A stretch of DNA of 64,000 nucleotides from Dipylidium caninum (taxonomy: Eukaryota; Platyhelminthes; Cestoda; Cyclophyllidea; Dipylidiidae). Location of the stretch: NCBI GenBank assembly GCA_017562135.1, contig QEYB01001249.1, forward strand, positions 277,769 to 341,768, in the 5' to 3' direction. Position numbers and translations under genes: made by a program. Of the stretch, positions 1 through 12,000 are shown piece after piece. Numbering within the stretch: position 1 is the stretch's first letter; every line of letters starts with the position of its first letter. The notes beneath the pieces are model-generated. The model was not told the DNA's origin and ran no database searches. It worked only from the letters and a program-made list of their open reading frames with translations.

Positions 1-728
1 GGGAGTAGCTCTCTAGTCCATCCCGAGGACCTAATGACTGACAAAGCCTTTTTAGTGTTACACAAGCTCTTCTTCTTCTGAAACTTACTAAGAATTTCCA
101 ATTTTTATCGTCGCTTTTGATGGACAGTAAATTTAAAATACACTGAATTTATTCACACGGAATATATTACTTATTGTAGTTAAGTAGGACAAAAACCACA
201 GCAAAGCCACCCCGTAATTTATCTAATTTTCATATCTTCGACTTGGACATTCACGGTGTTCGTCCAGTTGTGGCCGATTTTCTATCTTCTAACACCTGCA
301 TAGGAGAAGGGAATATATTCCCTTCTCATCGGGAAATATCAGCTATGCTTCTCAAATGGCGCTTACCTTAGACGAGACCCATGTCCGGTCATAATTGACG
401 GAAAATATGTGGCGATATCGGTATTGCAGACGTCAGTTCCGTGCCTTAAAAACCAGAGCTCTTAGGTAAGTCGTTGTCTTGTAAAACGTCTCGAGCCTGA
501 TGTTTGTGCATTAATTTGACAGTTTAGTTGACACGTCCACTTCACCACCGTTCCAAAAACGGTATTGCCTCTCAGTTGCCAAAACGCTGTGGATCAGTTA
601 GACCTTTCTTATTAAGGGATAGTGGCTAAATAAGACACTTCTGTTTAAGTCCATCAACATTATTTGACAATATCGTCCGGTGTTTATTCACACACTCACG
701 CACACACACCCACAAAAGCATTATTTTC
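1..728. other. AT-rich sequence, no gene seen
   Basis: No reading frame of useful length and no recognisable RNA gene or repeat is seen here. It is AT-rich flanking DNA that could hold promoter or untranslated sequence of the weak gene candidate beginning at 729. Confidence 0.4.
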
Positions 729-1624
729 ATGACGAACAAAGTAGTGGACGAGGTGGACATGTCCAAACCGGTAGTAAATAATTGTAGCCTACTGTGGGTT
801 TGTGCTATCGTCTTGTCATTATTTCCTCTCCATTTTGACCCTCACGCTACTGCAAAATCGAGGAAGCACTTCCTTGGTAGTTGGGGACAGACCATCCCAA
901 ATGAAGGTATGTAAGTAGTTAGGAGGGTATTCGAGACAGGTACCGTCGAGCCACTCTACAGCCTTTAATTAGCCCAATAAGTTCCTCAATTTAAACTTCT
1001 CCTCCCATATATCAGTCTTCCCTGACTGACCTCTGCGGAACATTTGAACGTCGCTATTGTTGGACCATCTAGTTGTCTTATAATAGGAATTAATTTTAAG
1101 GCCAAGATTTGGTGGCGCGTCGGTGGGATGTTCTTTAGTGTTTCCACCGTCAGCCAATGGCGAAATGACTTCACGGTTGTCCTCGAGTCGGAAAGGCAGA
1201 CCACCGCTAGGAGACGTTTGCCCACTCCGATTGTCCAAAAAACAACTTCGACATCTCTGCATTCAGCCAACTGACTGGATGTCATAATCATGACGGACCC
1301 TGATCTTTTGAATCTCCCTAATGTTACCACCCAGACGCTCAGTTCCGGCTAATGCAAACCATCTGGAGGGTGTGCGCGAAAAAACAGTTATTAACGTCTC
1401 ATTGCCATATTTTGTGCAGCAACACCACAGCGGAAGTTATTGAGACCTTTGAGTTTGGCAACATTGCAGCTCTTAATAGCCTTTGGGTGGAAAATGAGAA
1501 GGCGATTTTGACCAATAGCTTTGACGGTTACATATGTCATCGCCTGACATTTAGGGTCTGGTGTTTAATCTTGGCAGTCGGGATCGCAGGCGTTCTTTTA
1601 TCCAGGGTTCGCTCTACCCCATAG
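729..1624 (+). CDS. Possible small membrane-protein gene, unrecognised
   Basis: I do not recognise this protein. A first exon (729-906) opens with ATG, encodes 59 residues with a hydrophobic stretch at about residues 19-35 (NNCSLLWVCAIVLSLFPL), and ends at a good donor (GTATGT at 907). A second open stretch (about 1073-1270) continues in a compatible frame. A last open stretch (about 1337-1624) can begin after an AG at 1336 and ends with a hydrophobic segment (VWCLILAVGIAGVLL) just before a short basic tail and a TAG stop. That shape fits a secreted or type I membrane protein with a signal peptide and a C-terminal anchor. Exon joins in the middle are unresolved, and stop codons interrupt some of the possible joins, so this may be partial, mis-modelled or chance. 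No function is assigned. Confidence 0.3.
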
Positions 1625-3003
1625 CCGATGAAGTATGTACGTGAGGCGATCCTTTTAATCTGGTTTGACCAACCCGGTGTAGAAAAGGAAAAGTTCTAGT
1701 TAGCGGTGCCGAAACTGTGCATATGACTGATTTCAGCCGATTTTTCGGTCCCACTCTGTGGCTCCGATCATAATGGCAAAGTAATTAATAAAATTGTAGG
1801 CACAATTATTAAAATGACATTTAAAAAATTCGTCTTACCGGAACACACATGCAACGCTACCTTAATGTCGCGTCGCTACTCAATTAAATAATCAGTAGCG
1901 TCATATCCACCTAGCATTCGGGAAGATTACTCAGCTTAAGTTACAAAAACCGCCAATAAATATCTGGAGAAGGGAAGAGAAGACAATAGAGATGGCTATC
2001 GAAAAACGATGAATATTTTTACCTTTGTAAGAATGATTTTAATGTGGCAAGTATACTGCCTACGGTAATGAGTAGTATCGTGCCGTATGGAAGTAACGTC
2101 CGGGCTCCTAAATTGGTCGCGAAAAAAATAATTAGTGCATGTATGCATTATGCGATGTTACTCCGTCTGAGTGCGCAACCAGGTTGGTTGTTTTAATGCA
2201 AGTTTACTTTTTAAGCACGTTCGTCGGTCCTCTCGAGGGATGCGTCGGCGTCCTGGCGGCATTGCCAGAAGACCACACATCTGGACTTCCCAAATCATCT
2301 TTATCACGATATTAGATCCTCCACATTGAGGTAATTTTGCTTGTCCCGGAAAATATCTGCACTTTGAGTTCTGACTGACTCCACTTTCCCTGTCAACAGG
2401 TCCACAAAATAGACGTTGACTTTTGACATAGTTGAACATTTCATCCGCCCTCAATACTCAGCAACTCCGGTGCCATCGTATGTAGCACCGGTTACGTGTG
2501 ATTAAAAAGGAGCGACTCTTTCTGTTTTCAGTGATCTCTCCCTTAATCTGTGCTACCAATCCTCCTGGTCCGATAATTTAGTCTAAATCATTCGTAACCA
2601 CATTTTGAAGGGATTGACAATGTGCACAACAATACAGTAGCAACAATGGCGGACGTTCCAATTAGTCATACACAGCCAATGCAGGGAATCGACTGCTGTA
2701 ACGCTCCTGCGCCGCACTTTGGCCATTGCACGTGCACGCAGGCGAGTGACCCACCCTCACTGCATTCTGATTGGTAGTCGGCCACCTCCGCTCCTCTGAT
2801 TGGCTACTCATCGCGCTGAAGGATGCTTCCTTTAGCGCATGTATCTGCATCACGCTTCTTAGTCAGCGAAGCAAAATGTCATAGGAATCATTGTCTCTCT
2901 CTCTCTCGCTCTCTCTCTCTCTTTCTCTCTTTCACTCTCATGCTGTGTGTGCTTGTATGTATGTATATACAGATATATGTGCGTATGACTATCGCGGCGG
3001 ACA
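1625..3003. other. Intergenic, upstream of the PHLDB-like gene
   Basis: No supported gene. Open frames on the minus strand (2158-2454, 2662-2853) have no splice context or motif. The last 120 bases hold a TC microsatellite and lead directly into the ATG at 3004, so promoter and 5' untranslated sequence of that gene probably lie here. Confidence 0.4.
2892..2938. repeat. (TC)n microsatellite
   Basis: An imperfect run of TC/CT dinucleotides, broken by single G and T interruptions, about 65 bases upstream of the predicted start codon of the PHLDB-like gene. A polypyrimidine tract in this position could be a promoter element, but that is only inference. Confidence 0.85.
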
Positions 3004-6000
3004 ATGGCAGCCACGTATAAGCCTTTTCGTGACTCCGATGCTGCGCCTCAAAGTCAAACTCACCCGAGCCATTATTTTAGTGGATACCAGTGCATTAAGA
3101 CCAATGGCTCTTTAGTCCACTCTTGCTCAACAGAAGAGGGACAAATTCCACTCGTAAATGGGGGAGGTAAGGGGGATCATGACAAAGAAGATGACGTAGA
3201 TGATGTGTCTCCTCAGTTAAAAGATGTTGAAGCACTCCTGAAAGGCTATCCTCATGCCTCCTATGGAAATGATGAAGGGGATGTGAGAATAGCGGTGGAG
3301 GGGGACGAGGACGACGATGACGATGGCGTGAATGGAACTTCCCCTATTCTACTCTCCGAATGTCCCGAATTCCAGGCCTATTTGCAGCCCCTACAAGTAT
3401 GTGATGGGACAGAGGACCAGTCGTCAATCATTGATGATGAAATAGTGTTTGGCTTTATGCCTCGGAAGGACAAAAAGTCCATATCACGCCATGCAAACGG
3501 GGACGATGAAGAAGGAACCATGTGGGAGCTCATCGAGGCCGAGGCCGAAGCTCTGTGCATGTCAGAAGAAGGCTTAGCCCGGCTACAATGCAACGGCATC
3601 AAAAGACCTTCTGATTATAACCTCGCTAGAGTAAGATATTCGGCTTTTTGTTTTTGCATATGTCCCATTCATCATGCGTTATTCCGTAGGCGTTGTTTTA
3701 GTCAATCCCACCTTCTTTTCCTCCCCCAACTCAGTGCAAATCCTCTAGCCACGACTAGTGAACTGCCACTGAGTTTCTCCTTAAGTAAAGACACACAAGA
3801 TGACCAAGTGATAACGATAGAAGTACACAAAATGACATTGACAGATTTGCCATCATTATTATTTCTTTCCACGTTCCTACCCACAAAACCGCAGCCTTTA
3901 GGTCAAGTAGATTCTCCACTAAAATGGATCCTCTATTGTTTTTAACGAAAGGCAGGAGAGAAAAAGAGAGGGTAAGGACATGCCTTGTATTCGTACGTTG
4001 AACCTAAACAATTCATTTGTTTCGTGTGTGCACTTGTTGGGTGTTCAGGTGTCAAAGTGAGACGACATGTAAACTCTCAAGTTGACACCCTTGGCAACGT
4101 GTCACACTTTGAGCCATTCACTTTGTCGAGTCAATTTCAGTGGAGTAAAGGAAAGAATTCAATTATTTGAGGTGGAGTAATAATGGCAACCAATGTACTG
4201 TCTGTTGCTTTAAAATGTACTCCGAAGGAAAAGTCTTCGAGGAATTTATGGTTCTTCCCTCTGGAACGGGTATAAGTCGTGGAATAAGCTTTGTTTGGTC
4301 GCCTCGACCGATTTAAGATGCCACATACGTTCAACGGAAGTCACACAAAGGAACTGTCATTTGTTCACTAAAAAGGGCGGCGCCTTCCACTCGGTGGACA
4401 GGAGGTGTGGCTGTTGCGACGATTTGAAAAGTCGCGACACTACTATTTATCCACGCTTCCAACCAAGAAGCCCATGAAACCTTCCATGTGGCCTGATTAT
4501 TCACGCTTTGCCACCACTCGACTGTATCATGTTTCGCTCCTGAACATGAGCTAGAGAAAGCCACCGCCTATTTGCACGAAAAGCACCTGTATTATTCCGG
4601 TTTCTGAGGAGGGTTCAAGATCTTCGTCTCACGTTGGTTTGATGTTATGCTTCGATTCAGGAAATAACAGGTGAAAACAGACTAATCCTTACAAAAGAGT
4701 ATGTAAATTACCTCATTAACGCAATTTTAAATTGTCAAGATTTGCATTCTCCAGTAATTGTCAAACAGTAGTGTCTATGTGGTGAATACCATCTTCTCTT
4801 TCTGCGCCTAAAATAACTCTGCCTTGTGTAGACGTTGCTCCGAAAGCGTGACTACATTATTTTTTTCATCCTCTTCACTTTCACGCATTACCAATCGGAA
4901 TATTTTGCTGCACATCCTACGAAACATTTGCCTTACCTCGACCCCAATAAAGTTGTGCGGTTACACAAGTACGCTATCCACATCCACCGAATCCTGTTGC
5001 AACGATGCAGTTCAAGCAAACACATTCCCCCTGACTTCCTACCCTTCCCTGTATGACGTGGGGAAACTGCCGACAGTCTGGCAAGGTTAAATACGAGGCG
5101 AGGCGTCTCACTCTTGATTTTGCCATAGATATGAGATTAACCCATTAGCCCGTGCTCTACTAGCCTATTTCTCAACTTCACACACTTGTCAGTCAATAGC
5201 GATGCCTTTCGCCTTCTCTCTAATGCTCACAGGTGAATCAGCATCGAGAGAATGTGATGCATTTTTCCGTCAGATTTTTTTATTTCGCTTTGTAAATTTG
5301 CATAGGAAAATGCATGGATCAGGAGCTCGACTGTCGGCTCACAATAGAGGACAGATAGGAAACGCTTGTTTACAATAGACTTGCTAAATTAGACTGTGTG
5401 ATGAACACTTAAAAATACACACACCTTTCACATCCGCTTAACCAGTTAACTTAGTACTTGGCATTGCACTGCAATGGATTTTAATCAGTTCCTCCCTCAA
5501 ATCTTCTCTACTTCCTCTCTGTTATCACTTTCTGCACAATTTAACTTCACCCCAAGTGCGGGCAGAAAATTTTGTAGACCACAAAAGAAAGTCTTCAAGA
5601 TTGAGGGAGATGTGACTATCACTTTAGGAGGCCAAACCATTATCATCCGGTGGTGTTGCGGCTCTTATGACCTGTGCGGCGTCAGAGATGAGTCGTCTGC
5701 GAGATGGTGCTGCGTCCTTGAGACGGGGACCATGCCAACAGTTGTCCAGATCACCCGATACCTCTTCCCCACCAACATCGCCAATACGGCAAGTGGTATT
5801 ACAGACGAGGGCGGAACCACAACAGGAGAGGACACTAAGTACTACCGGAACTCTGACAAGTCTTCTGCACATTCAACTTGCCCAAATCACTCGGATATCT
5901 GAGGCTGTGAGAATTGAGGTGGGTTAGTTGATGATGCCACATTTGACAGTAATTTCACTGTCACATAACAGGATGTAACCTTTTTGCTCTTGCTTTTGTG

Positions 6001-9000
6001 ATTATTTTCAACGATATAACTGCAATCCTACTACATGTCCAGAGATATTTGGCCCAAACGTTTAGTATGCAGTAAACCGAGTCGTCGGAAAAAATGTTGA
6101 TGTGGTACGCAGTATACGCACTGATAAATGGTCTCAACCGCCCTGATGGCATATCATTTTGCGAAGAGGGAAGGCCTATAAAATCTCCAGTGGCGAACAA
6201 GAAAACGCCCGAGCAATTACTACGGTTTTACGCCTATGAAATGCCAATCCTGTATCTTGTCCATCTGGTTAGACCAGGGCCTCGGGCACTTTTCCCATAT
6301 GTTTGCACTAAACTCGAGTTCATGTGCGCAGACCCTTTGGAACGCCAGCAATATTAACACAGTTTCATGACGCGCAATTTTTCCATTTTGTTGAACGAAT
6401 ACAGAGACAAAAATATCAGAATTTATTTAATATACACAATCCACCCTCTGTCGAAACAACTGGGTCTAATTGTGTTTAATTATCAGCAAGAAAAAACTTC
6501 AACTCTAAGCCAACCTTTAATTGCTCCAATATGCAATCGTGTTTCCTAAATTATTGCATTCCACTCCCTCGTCCACTTGCATAGAGCATTGAGATCACGG
6601 ATCAAGCTGATATCATGGCTTTTGAAAATATGGGAAAGAAAGTAAATTGTAATCGCTACTGGAGGAACTTATAGTGGTCATTATTATTCTATTTTGTACT
6701 GGGATTGTGCGAGAGTTCTTCCACTTCTTGTACCGCCTACTCCCTTCATTGAATACAGCAAAACAGTAGATTTAAATGTTCATCGCTCGATGGGAGTAAA
6801 TCGGTTACCAGGTGGTGTAAGGCGACTTTAATCACAAAATTTAGTAATTTAAAGGAACTCAAGGTCCACGGTTACGGAATTTGGGGTAAACTTCTAAACG
6901 ACTATGTAAATTTCCTGCGACTGAAATAATTCGCGTTTACAAAAATAACAAATATATGTGTGCGACTTCCAATACTTATTCACCTCCTTTTCACCTGCCA
7001 TCCTTTCAAATACATGTGTTAATTAGGTGGTAACCTGACATTTATACTGTTGAATGTTACGGTGAGGCCTTCACAAGCCCAAAAATCCTACTCTTGACAC
7101 CGAAGAACTCCCCAAGTCACCCGAACTTGACCTCAAGTTGTTGCGGGGTCGAAGGCGTTCAAATGGCAATTAATATTCACATGTAACCGCACTCTTTCAT
7201 ATGACCTCTCAACCTCGTCTAGAATTCGACTCCCTTCCATTCCCCCACTATTCGCCCTCCTAGCAAGCATCGTAGTAATTGGTAACCATTCTTGGCATTC
7301 TTGGAAATCTCATCGTCTCCTCCGCAACTCAGGGCCGACATGGCGGATTCTAACGTTACTTAAAACATCTACTATGGAATTAACTACGAACTTCGTCGAA
7401 ACCGGATGCTAAACAAATGGTTGACAGAGTAATCCCACAAAAATAAATCGTTATTTTCCTTCTGCCAGCACAAAGATTTTTAGCTAATTTGCCTTCAAAC
7501 AGTTGGGTGCATACGCTAGAGAAATGGGATCTTCACGTAGCTAAATTGGGGCATCTGCAGGGGAAATTTGCTGCCAATTTTAAATCACAATCGGTTGTAA
7601 TAAAAATTTGAAATAGATATAATATTACTACGTAGACCGGTTGGATCTGTAAAAGTCAGCTGTTTTGGCCACTGGGGATACAAAATGCCTTATGATCGTG
7701 TACTTTTTTCGTACCGCTTTAAGATGTGTCAGCAGACGACAGCATGCTCCTTTTGTTGGAACTCGTGTTGGACTAAATGTTTCAAACTACTCTTGTCTCT
7801 CTCTGAGCCTGCAAAAACTGGTCTTGTGAGTTTTAGGCATATACGAATAAAAACAATACCCGCTGTTGGGTGATGTGTTCTTCACCGAAGTAGACACGTA
7901 TCAAAAGTGACCTGTAGATAAACTCTCCTGGGCATGAGATGTTAATATAACTAACATGTGCCCATTAAGTAGGTAAATGCAAGAGGTAGACTTTTCTAAA
8001 TGGTCTAGTCAAGTGATATTAATTTGTTTTAGGAGTTTAGAGTTTAAAGTATTCTTACTGACGTCAACCATCAACCATTGTATTCCTTGCAGTTCAGTAA
8101 CCAGTTGGCGCATGAGAGAGCCCTAATGGAATTACTCGAATTAGAGCACACTCGTGTCCGGTCAGAGGTGAGAATGGCGGAGAGACAAGGAAAAACTGCT
8201 CCATCCGATCTGGTGAATCAACTGCGACATTTGAGGGAGCGTTTAGATCAACAGAGAACCCTCATCGACGATTTGGAGTATCAGTACCTTGAGGTGAGTG
8301 TCTCCGTCTCACTATTACCTAATTCGACCATACTTAGGGAGCCTTGACCACAGTTAGGGATCATTTTAACCACTGAGAGGGAGGTACTCGAAACTGGAAT
8401 GTCGACAGAATGTTGGAGAACGCGAGAGTGTTCTGGAGGCGGAGGTCCAACCTCGACATTTTAGCACATTATAGCAAAGCCTTCAGCCCACCACCTTGCG
8501 TCTTCGGGAGTTGTTGCTCCCGACATCGCGCGGATCCGACCACCGCCATCATGCCCCATCTCCTCGACAAATGCCAATTCTCATGGTTCACCGTTCCCCA
8601 GGCCAAATTGAGCTACATGTGTACGAGTTATGACCTTTTCGAAGGTCATTCTCTTTGGTTTGGCCTCTCAGATCAGCCTTACAACAGTTGAGGGTTTTCA
8701 TGTCTATGTCTTTATAGGTGCGCGGCGTTGTGGCGCCATTTCTGGCCACTTTTCCACATTACAGATGGAGTCTGGCCTGGAGGCGAGGGGATGCTGCACC
8801 ATTTCCACCTACTGCTGTGTCTGATTGACTTGAGGAATAAACCGCTCGGGGATAAACCAAATTTATAGTTGGTTAGTAGATGAGGGGGCGATTCTCGCGT
8901 GGTATTTCAGAGGTGACACTAGCAGCTGAAGGCTCCTCTAGATGTCCAATGGAGGCAGATCGAGAAACCGAGGTTCCGTCTACAAATTCCAACAAGAATT

Positions 9001-12000
9001 GTCCTTTCCATAGCGATTTTATTTGATATTCCTTACGTTGACATCAAGAGTTAGTGAAATTTCTAAAAAGTCAAACCATTTTCCCTGTTTACCATGATTT
9101 CCTCTGAAGACATGCATCTTCACCGGAATTACAACGAAATGGATAAACGTAATGGCATTATTCGGCAAATGGTTAAAAAAGGCTACCATCACCTAACTCG
9201 GATGTTTCTGCCTGTCAGGATAAGACAAAGTACGAGGAGGAGAAGGAGACTTTGATGGCGCAGTTGAAACTGCAACAGGAGACCCCACCGAAGGCCTCTT
9301 CACCGACTAGCAGTTTCAAGAATGTGGACTCTGAGATCTCGAGGGAGAGGAGTCCCGAAGATGCTTACACCTATCCTTCACCTGTCTTCCCGTCGGCCTC
9401 CAATCCTCTTCCACACACCAGTTCACCAATATACTCCACTCCCAACGCGAATGCGTCCCCGCAGTTCAGGAGTGAAACCGTAGATTCCACACTTGTAAGC
9501 ACAGAGTGCAAATCACCACTTTCACCCCACCATCCTCCCTTCCCATTCTCCACTAAGTCAGCGGTTATGTGCAGCTTCATCGCGTGACTTGAGGGTGGTT
9601 ACACTGTGCAATTGCGCAGAGATAATGATAAGCAAAATTGTTGCTTGTAAGATCTCCATTCGGTTTTAGTACTTTTATCCGTGAGTGAAGAGTAATTTAA
9701 AATCGTGTGCATAGTTCACTCGCCCTTGGGATTCTGAAGCTTATTTAATTTGAGGATTTAAGATTTGGAAATCTTATAAACGACCACTTCCACTTGTTAG
9801 GTTACTTTGGTAACCGTTTGAGGGCCGAAATTCGGTTGTAAGAGATGACAGTGAATCGGATGACTGTTAAGAGGTTATTAACTTCACACGTTCCCTCTTA
9901 TATTTACTATTATGACGCACTGAGGGCTACCTGATTTACTTCAAACTTCTCCTTGTAGACTGGTATATCGGGAGACCCCTTCTTTGAAGATGGCAGTGCT
10001 TCATTGAATGGTGAGTTACCTAAACCGTCTCCTTGCTCCCCCCCCCCTCCCAAATCATTCACCTGAGAGGGGGCATAGTGTGGATCTTGGGGAAATTTCC
10101 ACCACTTCATCGGCCCCTTGTAGGAGGGTTAGCCTCGATCCTCCACTTGATAGGTCTTAATCATGACAGCAAATCTAGCTCGGAAATAGCATCCGGGCGT
10201 CTGTGACCTCAGGTTTGACATTATCTTCAGTCTTACCGCAATTGCGACCTCATGGAAGCCTCGGCAGCACACGGCTGCTCCCTGGAAAGAGTATACTTTA
10301 GCAGTCCGACCTTATTAAGCCACCCACCGTCTGCTTAGCCCAGACACACCGTTGTTAAACCTGGGGCATTAAATACTTTAATGCCACAGAAGTCGTGGTC
10401 TTCGTGACACCTTCGTTACTAAGCCAGAGCTCGTTCATGGAACGTCATGATATGGCCACTGGTCGCTTTTGTCAAATAAGTAGCATTTTTCGGAGTGGTA
10501 TTATAACGGTTTAAGTGAAACAGATTTGCATCCGCTTGTGAAGTCTAACATGCAGAAGTGTAAAATAGTCGGACAGTCCATTTCCTTCGATGTCCACTTT
10601 CCCTTACGCCTGTATGGGCACGTCAAATGGTCACCTCTATAAATAGTCAACAATCGATCATCTCGGCAATGATTGGAAAATGGTGATTTCTTGTGTTAAA
10701 ATGTGTGCATGCAGTTGAAATGAAATCGTTCTTTGGCGGATAAATCCACCCTAGCGCACGTCTCCAGTGTCGCTCCTTGCGACCAAAATAGCTTTGAAAT
10801 GTTTATTTGGTTCAAATTGCTTCAACTTGAGATCGTCGTCGGAAGCGCCTGATAAAGGGCCGTTGGGTAGGACAAAAAGCAGCAGTACTTTCATCCAATG
10901 CCTTCAAGCCAAATGTCAAAGAGAGTCGGAATTCCGTTAATACACTAATTAGACATCGAGGTATTTGGCCACTTTACTACTCCCGCTTGTCTTTCGTCTC
11001 CACTCGGAGAGTCGAGTTTCCGGGAGGTTTTGAGGACTCAATGCATGCAAGCCTCAATCACCCCAGAAATGACATATCCAGATGTGTTCAGCAAATTTTG
11101 AGAATTTCTGGCCCGAAAAACTGCACACACAAATTTTAGAACCGGCGCCATGCGAGCAATTTCCTCGAGGCACAGCTACTTTGTAGTCCTCACATTGTGA
11201 TCGCCTCAAATGGACATTCATTGCCTTATAGTGGCCTTTCCTTCGTGCGTCATTTGACCGATGAAGAGACCTTACAGTACTTATTTCTTTTTACTTTGAC
11301 AATCTTCCGTCTGGTCAAGCTAAGGTGGGTGGACAGTCTTGTCCAATTGCCTCACTGCAGACGCCTACACCCTGTAATGTGTGTGTGTAAAAAATTAGGA
11401 ATGATAATTTTGTTGCGTCTTCTCGCCTCCCACATCTCTCAAGCCTCCCGTGTTCCGGTAATATTTCCATCCCATCGCATAAGGGCTTCCGTTTTGACAT
11501 TTAGAATTAGACAATCGGAGGGGAGGATGGCGAAGATGTAGAGGGAGAGGAGCAGAGGGAGATGCTTACTGTCCCAGACGAAAACGAGTAGAATAAAATA
11601 AATAGTTATTATTTTCGAGTAATTATCTGACAAACCCACTAATTTACACACCCAAACGCAATTATAAATGCTAAATCTGGCTTCGTTCGGCCCCTGGTGG
11701 GTAAAAGTTCTTCAAAAATGTCGCGTTTATAGACACGGAGGGGAGATGTTCACACACTTCTCGGTTGTATTGTATTCTCAGGAAGTGGTTATGACAATTA
11801 TCTTTCTCCTTTCGTAGTCGACCCGTTTTCCCAAGCCACATTGAATGGGTGCATGATCGTGTGATGGTTTTTACATAAGATGTGGTTAAAAATAGATGAG
11901 TGGATTTAGAGAACGCCACAGTTTGCAGCACCTTAGGGGTAGTGATTTTATTTGCATGTATAGCAGTGGAAACTCCACCACACCCCGCCGACGGAGAAGT

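Noticed and set aside
5474..5902. 142-codon frame inside the first PHLDB-like intron
   Set aside because: No recognised motif, no good flanking splice sites, and the flanking exons already join in phase.
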